The position numbers and the translations under genes are program-made. 37,720 bases of DNA. It comes from Guillardia theta CCMP2712. Its lineage: Eukaryota > Cryptophyceae > Pyrenomonadales > Geminigeraceae. The DNA lies in assembly GCF_000315625.1 (NCBI RefSeq), contig NW_005434584.1, positions 155,430 through 193,149 on the forward strand, read 5' to 3'. The notes below the pieces were generated by a model. The model made no database searches, was not told the origin of the DNA, and was given only the letters and a program-made list of their open reading frames with translations. This document shows, in pieces, positions 29,267 to 37,720 of the stretch; position 1 is the first letter of the stretch, and every line of letters starts with the position of its first letter.

Positions 29267-32200
29267 TCATTTAGCATTCACAAGATTGAAATCACGAATC
29301 ATTTTCCTCAACTCTGGAGTGCGAAATTCACGCGTAGACAACCAAGAATCATCCGACGACTTGTCATATCCTTTCCAACGAACCAGGTACTGCACACGAT
29401 TACCTTTCCCACGACGAGCCAAAATACGATCGACTTCAAAATACTGTCCATCGCGTTGAACCAAAGGCAACGGTGGTGGTTCAATTTCATCCAAGGAAAC
29501 ATCCCGAAAATAGTAAGGACGAAGTTTCGCCACGTTGAAAACTGTTTTCTTCATGTGTTGAAAACGCGGTGTGAACTCCAAGCGCACAGAGTTATCTGAA
29601 ACTTTCTCTTGTATCTTGAAAGGTCCAATGAAACGAATTTTCATCTTGCCCATGGACTCATGCAACTTCAAATCGCGCGTCGACAACATAACGAAGTCGC
29701 CAACATTGAATTGCAGATCCTTCCGAGATCGCTTCATAGTCTTCTCCTTCTGAATCGCTGACAACGTTAACGCATCGCGAGCCAAGTCGACGGCTGCCAT
29801 GATCTTGTCACGTACTTCCTCCACGTCCTCAGCACGATCGTCAGGAGTCAGGTCCAAAACTGTACGAACGTCTCTGCCATAGATGATCTCAAACGGCGTA
29901 AGATTCGTCGCATCTCTAACGGTCGTATTCCAAATTGTCTCCAGATGTACGAGATAATCATCCCAAGACTTGCTATCGTGCCGCATGCAGTAGATCCGCA
30001 AGGCTTCAACTATGACACTGTTGAACTTCTCAACTCGTCCCTGCGACTGCGGATGATAAACGCTGCTATGGCGTATGTCGATTCCCATGAGAGTGAACAA
30101 CTCAGTCCAAAATTCTGAAGAAAACAAACTCCCGTTGTCCGAGACCAACGTTTTGCAAATCCCTTGAGCACGATAAACCGTCTCGAAATACGCACGAGCT
30201 GCTCCTTTCGATGTGATCGTCTTCTTACACGGATACAAGAACACCCTGTTGGAAAACTGATCGAGAAACACCAAGACACTGTCGTTTCCCCGCTTCGAGG
30301 TGGGCAGCGCTGTAAGCAAATCCACTGAAATCTTCTCGAATCGCTCACGCGGAACCAAATGACTGTGCGGTTCGCCAGCCGCTCGTTGCTTGTAACTCTT
30401 GCCTTGCAAGCACTCCGCACACGAGTTGACATAGTTCGCGACGTCCTTACTCATGGTCGGCCAGAAGGCAATTTGCGACGCCTTCAAGAAAGTCTTCGTC
30501 TTCCCTACATGGCAAGAATCGTCATGAATCAGGCGCAAGAACTTCGCTCGAGAATGATAAGGAATACACACACGTTCCCGACCAAGCGAGTCCTTCCAAA
30601 ACAAGACTCCGTCTCGCAGAAAATAAGTTCGACGCTGCATTGGGACTAGGTTTCCCTGTTGAATGTCCTGGAGAACCTGCGCGAAATATCTGTCCTGCTG
30701 ATAATTTTTGACGACATCAGCTGTAAATGCGTTGTCTGTTGCTAGAGCGTAGCAGTGCGTAACAACCTCTGCATCACTGTCAGTCACCTCCATCACCTCC
30801 CCCTCCCCAGAGGACGAGATGGTACAAAGCAAGGTAGGATCCAAGTTGACCAAATCAGCACGCTGTCGAATCTCATCGTCTAACGCACTCTGTGACGGCA
30901 CAACCGTAGAATCGTTCGGACGAGATAGGTAGTCAGCGATGACATTCTCTTCTCCAGGAATGTAGGAGATTTCATCCAAATCGAAATCAGCAAGAATTTG
31001 ACTCCATCGAAACAATCGACCCGTGAGGTTGCTCTGCGTAAGAAGATACTTGAGACTCTTGTGATCTGTACGAACCAACACCCTGCGTCCGTACAAGTAA
31101 AACTTGAAATGAACCAATGCTGCAATCAATCCCAGAAGCTCTTTCTCGCGCACTGAATAATTTACCTCGGCACTGTTGAGACGCTTGCTGAAGAAGGCGA
31201 CAGGCAACAGATCTTCGCCATGCTGTTGTGTCAAGACAGCACCAATGGCGTAGTCGCTCGCATCGACCAACACGCAAGTAGCTAACGCTGGGTTGAAGTA
31301 CCTTAAAACAGGGGCTGATATCAAACGCTTCTTCAGCTCCTGAAAGGCCGCCTCTTGCGCGTCATCCCAACAAAACTTCACATTCTTGCGTAGGAGATTC
31401 GTTAGCGGAAGTGCTAACGCTGCGTAATCCGGCACATACTTCCTGTAAAAGTTCAACACTCCCAAAAACGACTTGAGTTCCTTCACTGCCTGAGGTGCCG
31501 TACGATCCACAATCGCTTGTACCTTTTTCTCTTGTGTCGAGACGCCTGCCTCGCTGATGTGGAAACCGAGGAAATCAATTTCAGAGTGAAACAGCTTACA
31601 TTTCGACTTCTTGACAAACAACTGCTCTTTGCGAAAGCGATCCAGAGCCTGTCGAAGCAAACGCTCATGTCTCTCCAAGCTCCCATAACTGATCAAGCAA
31701 ACATCGTCGATATAGCTCAGGCAATTCTCGAGACCTTGAAGAACACTCTCGAGAAATTTCTGAAATTGATTTGCCGAATCTACCAAGCCGAAAGGAATCC
31801 TCCGATACTGATATTTCCCAAACTTCGTGATGAAACAGGTGTACTTCCTCGACGCGGCGTCCAACTCAAGTTGCCAAAAACTTTTCGCCAGGTCGAGTGA
31901 GCTGATCCACAACCGTGCCCCAGGTTCTGAAGCATAACGCGCTCTCTCTTCCATGATCTTTCGACCCACTCGTTCTATCAGCTCCATCACCAACGGCAAT
32001 GGAAAGTTATCATTCCGGATCAAGCTGTTAACGAACCTCATATCAGTGCAAAAACGCAATGTACCATCAGACTTTTTTGTGAAGATTACGGGAGACGTAA
32101 ACTCAGACGTCGAAGGTTCAATGATCCCACGCTCCAACAAGAAGGCAAGATTCGCTTTCAACTCCTCCTCCAACGCGAGTGGCACAGGGTAAGGTTTCTT

Positions 32201-33031
32201 TTGCACCGCCTCAACGTTATCCTTGAGTCGAATCGTCGCCTTGAAGGACCGGTCAAGAACAACGTCGCTGGGAATGTCATCACGAATGACATCCGAATAA
32301 TCTTCCATGATCGTCTCGGCCGCCTTCTGCTCGAGACTCGTGGCACCATCTGTCGGCTGAGCCATCTCCAACAGGTTGCACAAATGTACCACGTACCATT
32401 CCGAATCGTTCTGCTTGAGGTCTCTCACTGCCTCAGTGTAAGAAAGTACCTGACACAGCGAGGCGTCCGCAGCCCCGAATTGCTTGTTTGTCGGGCAAAC
32501 AAGTAACGGAAGCTCGACCATCTTCTTGCGCCACTTGGCAAAGACTCTGGGGTGACCCGCATCAATCACGATCTTGTTCGCACGCATCCATTCCCATGAG
32601 AGGATCATGTCCGCATGCGGCAAGTCAAGCATGTAGAACGACCCACTACTCTTGAAACTGGAGCCTACGCCCAATTTTGTCTGGAAAACCATATCAGACA
32701 ACCTACTAGTCCCATCGGCCATGATAACTCGTTTGCGAACTTCTGCATCCGTGACCAACAGACCAAATTTGCGCACTGCCTTCGTGCTGATAAACGACTC
32801 TTCAGCAGCGGTATCGAGCAATGCATTAAGAACTATGGATTGATTCCCGAACCGAAAGGTCACAGGTACCATAGGTAGAGCTTTGATCCTGTGAGAGTCA
32901 ACGGTGATACGACATTGACGAACATCCCTAGGATCTTCTGGCGGAGGTGTGCCCGGGTCGAAGACAACATTCGAAGTCTGCAAACCCGTGCCCCCGTCGA
33001 TTGCGCCCTCCGCGGCAACCGACGTCACTGG
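29267..33031 (-). CDS. pol: Chromovirus Pol polyprotein (protease, RT, RNase H, integrase, chromodomain)
   Basis: Open frame of about 1254 codons without its own ATG; it is entered from Gag by -1 frameshifting. Domains in order: aspartic protease with LLDTAAEESFIS (DTA instead of the usual DTG/DSG, about 32780-32820); RT with FPLP, SLDLAKSFWQL, IPFGL and catalytic YIDD at 31703-31714; RNase H with LVDASDYAIGAVL, REKEL and RTDHKSLKYL; integrase with an H-C-C zinc-binding region (about 30415-30530), SVDLL, VSDNG and VEKFN as the DDE residues (about 30325, 30145, 30030) and a GPF motif; and a chromodomain (YFEVDRILARR...YLVRWKGY) at the C-terminus, which in this class steers integration to marked chromatin. 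No inactivating stop is seen. Confidence 0.93.
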   Translation of the reverse strand, partial: PVTSVAAEGAIDGGTGLQTSNVVFDPGTPPPEDPRDVRQCRITVDSHRIKALPMVPVTFRFGNQSIVLNALLDTAAEESFISTKAVRKFGLLVTDAEVRKRVIMADGTSRLSDMVFQTKLGVGSSFKSSGSFYMLDLPHADMILSWEWMRANKIVIDAGHPRVFAKWRKKMVELPLLVCPTNKQFGAADASLCQVLSYTEAVRDLKQNDSEWYVVHLCNLLEMAQPTDGATSLEQKAAETIMEDYSDVIRDDIPSDVVLDRSFKATIRLKDNVEAVQKKPYPVPLALEEELKANLAFLLERGIIEPSTSEFTSPVIFTKKSDGTLRFCTDMRFVNSLIRNDNFPLPLVMELIERVGRKIMEERARYASEPGARLWISSLDLAKSFWQLELDAASRKYTCFITKFGKYQYRRIPFGLVDSANQFQKFLESVLQGLENCLSYIDDVCLISYGSLERHERLLRQALDRFRKEQLFVKKSKCKLFHSEIDFLGFHISEAGVSTQEKKVQAIVDRTAPQAVKELKSFLGVLNFYRKYVPDYAALALPLTNLLRKNVKFCWDDAQEAAFQELKKRLISAPVLRYFNPALATCVLVDASDYAIGAVLTQQHGEDLLPVAFFSKRLNSAEVNYSVREKELLGLIAALVHFKFYLYGRRVLVRTDHKSLKYLLTQSNLTGRLFRWSQILADFDLDEISYIPGEENVIADYLSRPNDSTVVPSQSALDDEIRQRADLVNLDPTLLCTISSSGEGEVMEVTDSDAEVVTHCYALATDNAFTADVVKNYQQDRYFAQVLQDIQQGNLVPMQRRTYFLRDGVLFWKDSLGRERVCIPYHSRAKFLRLIHDDSCHVGKTKTFLKASQIAFWPTMSKDVANYVNSCAECLQGKSYKQRAAGEPHSHLVPRERFEKISVDLLTALPTSKRGNDSVLVFLDQFSNRVFLYPCKKTITSKGAARAYFETVYRAQGICKTLVSDNGSLFSSEFWTELFTLMGIDIRHSSVYHPQSQGRVEKFNSVIVEALRIYCMRHDSKSWDDYLVHLETIWNTTVRDATNLTPFEIIYGRDVRTVLDLTPDDRAEDVEEVRDKIMAAVDLARDALTLSAIQKEKTMKRSRKDLQFNVGDFVMLSTRDLKLHESMGKMKIRFIGPFKIQEKVSDNSVRLEFTPRFQHMKKTVFNVAKLRPYYFRDVSLDEIEPPPLPLVQRDGQYFEVDRILARRGKGNRVQYLVRWKGYDKSSDDSWLSTREFRTPELRKMIRDFNLVNAK

Positions 33032-33037
33032 TTTAAA
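32995..33037 (-). promoter_or_regulatory. -1 ribosomal frameshift signal between gag and pol
   Basis: On the minus strand the heptamer TTTAAAC (33037-33031) lies in the Gag frame as T TTA AAC, the canonical X XXY YYZ arrangement. CAG and the TGA stop form a 6-nt spacer. Then CGTCGGTTGC (33024-33015) can pair with GCAATCGACG (33004-32995), a 10-bp stem with one G-U pair and a 10-nt loop. Slipping back one base enters the long Pol frame exactly. The loop's GCGGAGG is complementary to CCTCCGC further downstream (about 32941-32948), so a pseudoknot is possible. Confidence 0.85.
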
Positions 33038-34443
33038 GCTGACGGTTGTTCAGACCTCGACAAGAGAGGGCACTTGTCTCTGAAGTGACCGAACTTCTGA
33101 CAGTTGTAGCACTTCACCTTCTTCTTGTCGAACTTCTTCTCCTTGCCCTGCATGTCCTCGCTCTGAGTAGGAGCCGACCGCTTGCCCTCATGACGAGGTT
33201 GTGCTTGGGTGAAATGAAGACTCGTCTGACCGTCTTGTGGGTGTCTCTGACGCAGATTAAGAGCTTCGCGATACAACTGCGGCAAATACTTGCCCATCTC
33301 CGACGGCTCCGCATGATAAGTAATCCCAAACGTCTTACCATCGCGTTCCATCAGCATGCTCAATTCCTTCCGTAGCATGGCACGCGCATAGTCCATTTGA
33401 ATCCCATCGACAAAGGCGCGTTCCCAGCTACCTAGCGCGACACTAGGTCTCTTGGACACAAGGTAGCACGCCTGCAGGTGTGTAACCATCGCCTGGAATC
33501 TTGCGGTGTACGCCTCGACGGACTCCTTGGGCCCTTGCCTAGCCTGCTTCTGCACATGACGCTCAAGTTTCTCAATAAACTCGAACGGTAACCATTTCAA
33601 CAACAGTTTCTCCACAAACTGTTCCCAATCACCATGCTCAGCTGAGAACTGATCTTGCTCAGCCATCGGGAGTGTAGCCCACCATAGCTGCACCTCCGGC
33701 CCGAACGCAGAGATGGCCGCTCCTACCCATCGATGGCGTGCTATACGGTGAAATTTACACCTGCCTTCGATATATCCGAGCCATGAGACCACCGACCTCT
33801 CCATGGTCTGCTCACCATTGTACTGCAACAATGACTTCGGATCCAGCTTGCAAATCTGACCACCGTCATTCTCCGCATGCTTAAGCTTGTGAGGCTTGTC
33901 CTCGGGTTCCCGAACCCGCTCACAAAGCAGTACACGCATCTCCGCTGCCTCCTTGGCAAGCCTACGGTTCTCTCGCTGGGATTCCTCAAGTGCCCTCACA
34001 AGATCCTGGAGTTTGCGATCAGCTTCTCTCTGGGATTCTGCGAGTGCATTTACGAGATTGTGCATCTTATCCATGTTGTTCTGTTCCACAGACCTGAGCT
34101 CTCTACATGTCCGGCGTAGGTGCTCATTTTCTTCCACGATGTCACGAAAACTGGCCTTCAAGGGAAGGGCGGGACCATCTCTTTCGTTTTCATCCCTACT
34201 CTCCAACCATGAAGGCACTGTACGACCACTGTCAACACTATCGTCACGTACAACAGCCTCCTGCTGGATGACAGTTTCCGACGGATCGTACGCATGTGAC
34301 TGCGGCGACATGCCTGTCACCGTAGGAAAGCGCGGCTCTGCTGACCCATTCAATGTCTCCTTCACAAAGCTGCCCAACCGCGACATGCTTCGACTCATGA
34401 AGTCCGAGACAACGCTACCTGACTGAATGCTCGTCCTATCCAT
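33025..34443 (-). CDS. gag: Chromovirus Gag
   Basis: 472 codons from ATG 34443 (MDRTSIQSGS); the open frame extends slightly upstream but lacks an earlier ATG. A long heptad-like region (about residues 95-170, ELRSVEQNN...EESQREN) predicts a coiled coil. It is followed by the retrotransposon capsid-like region (AFGPEVQLWWATL...FVEKLLLKWLP...YTARFQAMV) and a basic tail with one CCHC zinc knuckle, CYNCQKFGHFRDKC, that binds element RNA. The stop TGA is at 33025-33027, one codon after the slippery site used to make Gag-Pol. Confidence 0.92.
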   Translation of the reverse strand: MDRTSIQSGSVVSDFMSRSMSRLGSFVKETLNGSAEPRFPTVTGMSPQSHAYDPSETVIQQEAVVRDDSVDSGRTVPSWLESRDENERDGPALPLKASFRDIVEENEHLRRTCRELRSVEQNNMDKMHNLVNALAESQREADRKLQDLVRALEESQRENRRLAKEAAEMRVLLCERVREPEDKPHKLKHAENDGGQICKLDPKSLLQYNGEQTMERSVVSWLGYIEGRCKFHRIARHRWVGAAISAFGPEVQLWWATLPMAEQDQFSAEHGDWEQFVEKLLLKWLPFEFIEKLERHVQKQARQGPKESVEAYTARFQAMVTHLQACYLVSKRPSVALGSWERAFVDGIQMDYARAMLRKELSMLMERDGKTFGITYHAEPSEMGKYLPQLYREALNLRQRHPQDGQTSLHFTQAQPRHEGKRSAPTQSEDMQGKEKKFDKKKVKCYNCQKFGHFRDKCPLLSRSEQPSALNQ

Positions 34444-34492
34444 GTTTTCTTGAACAACTTCTTTCAACACAACAACTCCGAGAGGAAAACCA

Positions 34493-34507
34493 GGCCTTCG
34501 CGTACCA
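34493..34507 (-). other. Putative primer-binding site of the chromovirus
   Basis: Three bases inside the 5' LTR, the minus strand reads TGGTACGCGAAGGCC. It begins with the TGG expected for pairing with the CCA end of a tRNA. It does not look like the usual initiator-Met primer site (TGGTATCAGAGC), so the primer tRNA is unknown. Confidence 0.5.
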
Positions 34508-34510
34508 AAA

Positions 34511-34738
34511 TGTTAGGAAAACTTCCTAAAAGTATCTCTCGATCCAGTGTTGACACACGAAGTGATCCCGTCAAGAAACCAAAGAGCAAGCGCGCGACAG
34601 CAATGCACAATTCAACGGCAATTTACTCCAAATCCACGTTAGAGATAAAGAAAAGTAAGTAATCTAATTTCCTAAGAAACGAGACTGCCTAGGACACCTA
34701 CTTAAGAAAGACAGGAAGTCAGTAAACATATCCTATCA
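34511..34738 (-). repeat. 5' LTR of the chromovirus
   Basis: 228 bp, nearly identical to 28971-29198. For the leftward transcript this is the promoter-bearing LTR. The Gag ATG lies only about 67 bases inside it. Confidence 0.95.
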
Positions 34739-35676
34739 CTGACACCCTTTGCGAGCATCTCCGTTTGTTCGCCTCCTACCTCTCCAGCTACTATGGAGAC
34801 TCTGCTGACCTTCGACTCTTTCACAAAAGTCAGTCAGCCTCCGTTCAGTGTACCTCGGCCGGGCGTCTGTCAGGGCGATGTCCCCTCCAGCGTATTTTTC
34901 TGCCACAGTATCCACCCCCTGCTCCTCCATATCGCAGACTCTTTTTCCCTCTGTTCGAGTCTTGGCCTATGCTGACAACGTCGTACTTGTCGGTCCACTC
35001 GAGGATGCCGTTGCAGCTACGTCCGCTATGAAGAAGTACATGGTGGCTGATCTGAAGCTAGAGATTCAACCTCGCGAGTCGAAAGTTTACATCCCCTCCT
35101 GGCATCAACACCCTGATCTCTCGCAGCTGAAGAAGAGCCTTAAGCGCCGTCTCAAGACTCAACTTCTTCACTTCGAGGTCGTCACTGGCGGGATTACACT
35201 TGGCGGCCTGCCTATCGGCACGGATGGATTTCATGCTAGTCAGCTCCGAGCGAAGGTTTCTACCCTCAACAAAGAGCTCTCGAAGCTCGGGCTCGTCCAG
35301 CATGGCTTCATGTTCAAGACGCTGGTGAGGGCGAGCCATCTCCAGAAGCTGCGCTTCTTCCTTCAGGGGTCATCTCCGTTTCTCCCGCGGGTCCAATCAC
35401 AGATTCGTCGCTTTGATCTCTCTGTCCACCTGGCGCTTGAGAAATACCGTACCACCGCTGGCCTTCCTCGCAGTACCTCGCCGCGCATCCCGACCTGCTA
35501 GAGTTTGCGAGGTTCAAGCGGGAGCTTCCGCATAGTCGGGGAGGGGACGAGTTCACGCCCTCTGAGGGTCTACACCCCGCTGTTTACTATACGGCTATCG
35601 CTCGCTTCCTCGCTTGGTACTCTGACCAGCCCATGTCACGGACGTTGCCCCGCAGGATAGGGTCTGCAAGGTATAG

Positions 35677-35780
35677 GATTTACTGGCAGAAGATAAAAAG
35701 TGCCTCAAGCAAAACAAAGCAGGAACAAGCTGAACCGGCAGGTACACAGTCCACAGCGAGAAGCTGCACAAACACACAGT
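35677..35780 (+). repeat. MITE-family fragment inserted in the RT element
   Basis: Begins GATTTACTGGCAGAAGATAA and continues through the arm and interior shared with 37487-37600 (including GCGAGAAGCTGCACAA). It interrupts the RT element reading frame between SRTLPRRIG and the SHSPMRVSSYY block. Confidence 0.75.
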
Positions 35781-36362
35781 GTCTTGCAGTCTACCATCTT
35801 TGCTCATTTTCCTGAGCGTGACCTGAGCCACTCTCCGATGCGAGTCTCGAGCTACTACCTCCTCAAGGCCTTCCCGCACCGCTATGCTCAGATGCTCGAC
35901 TGCTATCTCCATGGCATGCCGATCTGCCAGTGTCCGACGGAATGTGATGGATGTCAGCGCGAGCTCGATCCCTCCGTTGCTGCACATCATCTCCAGACCT
36001 GCAAACGCCGATCCTCCAAGCTTCCCACGGCGCATGACAACCTTACTCGTACGATTCGGTCGATGCTGAACGAAGCTGGTCTTCAGAGCGTCATCGATAC
36101 AGTCGGGGATCCTCGTTCTCGACGGCAGGTACCCTCCCATCCTCATGGCCGCAAGATGAAGGGCGATATCCACATCCCTGGAATCCGCGATCGAGGGTCC
36201 GAGCAGTACGAGGGCTTGATGGCGGACGTGACGTTGGTCCACCCTTACATTGGTAGCTCTGCCGACCTGACCAAGTGGGGGGAGGTCAACCTCGACGCCC
36301 TCCATGTTGCAGCGTCTGAGAAGATTCGCAAACATCGCGCTGCATATGCCATGACTACTCCT

Positions 36363-36783
36363 CCTCGAGCGGTACCGTGTTCCTGTGTCCAGCCTCCCTC
36401 CGGACCCCCGGGCAACGCCGGCTCCTTGTCGGCGGCTGCCCTTTCTCCGTCCGCGGCCGCCCGCTTTGTGGCGGCAGGGAACGTCTCGACTGACAGTGGT
36501 CAGTCGGCTGCCTCCGGGTATCGCGTCTAAGGGATTTTATTCCTCCTGCATGCTCCTGCTGCTTGTTGCTTGATTGCTTGACCCTTAGGCTGCTTGTCTG
36601 CGCGGCTTCGCGCTTGGGCTGGCGCTGCCGCGTCTGGTTGCCAGCAGTGCTGGTTCTTTTCGGGCTTGTGTTTTGTGTGTGATTGTGCAGCTTCTCGCTG
36701 TGGACTGTGTGCCTGCCGGTTCAGCTTGTTCCTGCTTTGTTTTGCTTGAGGCACTTTTTACCTTCTGCCAGTAAATCCATTAC
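36363..36783 (-). repeat. Composite insertion: block B plus MITE-family element
   Basis: The RT element reads ...YAMTTPPRA up to about 36370 and resumes PPRAFIPLAIS at about 36783. The intervening roughly 410 bases consist of block B (CCTCGAGCGGTACCGTG...) and then an inverted MITE-family copy ending GCCAGTAAATC at 36777. The 12-base CCTCCTCGAGCG occurs at both edges, which could be a target-site duplication. Confidence 0.65.
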
Positions 36784-37217
36784 CTCCTCGAGCGTTCATC
36801 CCTCTTGCCATCTCGACGGACGGTACCCTGCATCCTGACACCCTCCGCTTCATCTGGTATCTGGCGGACATCATTGCTCAGCGCTCGATGCCTCTTGAGG
36901 ATGCGGCGTTTGGTCGGCACTTCGTGCCTGATGATGGACCTGCTGCTGAGGTCTTGGCTCGCAAGCGCGCCGCCACCTATCAGCGCCTCACTATGCAGCT
37001 GACGCTGGAGGCGCTCTTGTCTGGTGCGAGGCGCATGACGCCCTTGCGGGCGCAAGCACTTCTCGAGCCAGAGGACAGCTCCTCCTCGGACTTTGTCGAG
37101 TCGCCCGAGGAGGAGTCTTCGAGTCGCCGGAGGTCTCCGACTCCGATGGGGGAAACACTTCGAGTGGCGCCGACGACCGGCGCGGACTCCGCTAGCGAGG
37201 CGTCTCCGTCCCTGTGA

Positions 37218-37486
37218 CTGTGACGTCGGGTGCCTCCGGAGAGCTCGACACCACTGGGGTGCTTGCTGCTGGACCGAGCTCGCCTGCTTCCTCCCCGGCA
37301 TCGGTCGGGTCACGCCGGTCCTTGAGCATTGCTGCGGCGTCGCCGCCGTCACGGGTACCGCTGACTCGGAGGCTAGCGAGGAGGACTACCTCGAGCGGTA
37401 CCGTGTTCCTGTGTCCAGCCTCCCTCCGTCCGCTGCCCCAGGCGGACCCCCGGGCAACGCCGGCTCCTTGTCGGCGGCGGTCAATG
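37218..37486 (+). repeat. Repeat blocks C and B downstream of the RT element
   Basis: Block C (about 37260-37386) and block B (from 37389) match 28511-28668 and 28344-28443 respectively, in opposite relative order. Open frames here are compositional. Confidence 0.65.
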
Positions 37487-37720
37487 GATTTACTGGCAGA
37501 AGGTAAAAAGTGCCTCAAGCAAAACAAAGCAGGAACAAGCTAAACCTCCAGGCACACAGCACCCAGCGAGAAGCTGCACAATCACACACAAAACACAAGC
37601 CCGAAAAGAACCAGCACCCAGACTGCTGGCACCCAGACGCGGCATCGCGGCTGCCCTTTCTCCGTCCGCGGCCGCCCGCTTTGTGGCCATAGGATTTACT
37701 GGCAGAAGGTAAAAAGGGGA
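37487..37720 (+). repeat. MITE-family copies at the right edge of the window
   Basis: One copy begins GATTTACTGGCAGAAGGTAA at 37487. Its interior is the inverse complement of about 36640-36735. A further arm begins at 37693 in the same orientation and runs off the window. Confidence 0.75.

Larger units (their letters stand above)
28971..34738 (-). mobile_element. Ty3/gypsy chromovirus retrotransposon, full length
   Basis: Complete element of 5768 bp with 228-bp LTRs at 28971-29198 and 34511-34738, Gag, and a Pol with protease, RT, RNase H, integrase and a C-terminal chromodomain. Transcription runs leftward. The Gag and Pol frames are both intact and the LTRs differ at only three positions, so insertion looks recent and the element may be able to transpose. 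No target-site duplication is visible at the outer ends. Confidence 0.93.
34739..37217 (+). pseudogene. Degenerate reverse transcriptase element (probably non-LTR)
   Basis: Conserved blocks run in order but in shifting frames. They are GVCQGDVPSSVFF..IHPLL (QGDP-like RT block), then after a frameshift VLAYADNVVLVGP (34968-34979 encodes YADN where active RTs have YADD) and LEIQPRESKVY. A further frameshift near 35470 leads to QYLAAHPDLL...FLAWYSDQPM. After an inserted short repeat (35677 to about 35780) come CQCPTECDGC..H..TC (Cys/His block), AHDNLTRT..MLNEAG, GDIHIPG and ADVTLVHPY. After a second insertion (about 36375-36780) comes PPRAFIPLAISTDGTLHPDTL to a stop near 37217. Frameshifts, insertions and the lost catalytic Asp show it is dead. 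The 5' end of the element is missing at the LTR junction. Confidence 0.8.

Noticed and set aside
33026-33028. Independent Pol start codon overlapping the Gag stop
   Set aside because: The codon is GTG, not ATG, and the slippery heptamer with hairpin explains Pol expression better.

Overview
The window comes from a nuclear genome of a flagellated eukaryote. Genes are split by many short GT-AG introns (about 41-275 nt), a ciliary gene (IFT57) is present, and there are LTR and RT-type retroelements. The overall style suits a microbial alga such as a cryptophyte (Guillardia-like), but that placement is a low-confidence guess. Nothing bacterial is present: no operons, no CRISPR, and no rRNA or tRNA that I could see.

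Layout. (1) 55-2294 is a near-identical partial copy of the middle of a gene found complete at 17583-21873. (2) 2295-3437 is mostly non-coding, with a small exon relic and two plant-type telomere motifs. (3) 3438-15733, minus strand, is a roughly 12.3-kb intronless gene for a giant, repetitive, probably surface-anchored protein. It has an N-terminal hydrophobic segment, three families of repeated beta-type modules, a Thr-rich linker, one C-terminal membrane span and a short Tyr/Pro-rich tail. One frameshift near 6300-6370 splits it into two reading frames. (4) 15734-17582 is intergenic and holds GC-rich tracts and a dispersed repeat. (5) 17583-21873, plus strand, is a 24-exon gene joining a NEK6/NEK7-type protein kinase in frame to IFT57, an intraflagellar-transport B protein. 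(6) 22120 to about 25537, minus strand, is the nucleolar DEAD-box RNA helicase MAK5/DDX24, tail-to-tail with the fusion gene. Just upstream of it lie exactly 25 copies of an 11-bp satellite. (7) 25862-37720 is a transposon graveyard. It holds a second copy of the dispersed repeat, a Ty1/copia RT fragment, TIR-bearing short elements, an apparently recent Ty3/gypsy chromovirus (28971-34738, minus strand, LTRs differing at 3 sites), and a broken RT element (34739-37217) interrupted by short repeats.

Most notable. First, the NEK kinase-IFT57 fusion: ciliary kinase and IFT subunit in one predicted polypeptide of about 669 residues, with a possible intron-retention switch to a kinase-only form. Second, a textbook -1 ribosomal frameshift signal at the gag-pol junction of the chromovirus: slippery TTTAAAC, a 6-nt spacer, then a 10-bp hairpin with a possible pseudoknot. 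Third, the giant surface protein gene, which sits between two direct copies of the kinase-IFT57 segment.

Exon models were deduced by eye from splice signals, phase continuity and remembered family conservation. No alignment or database search was run.
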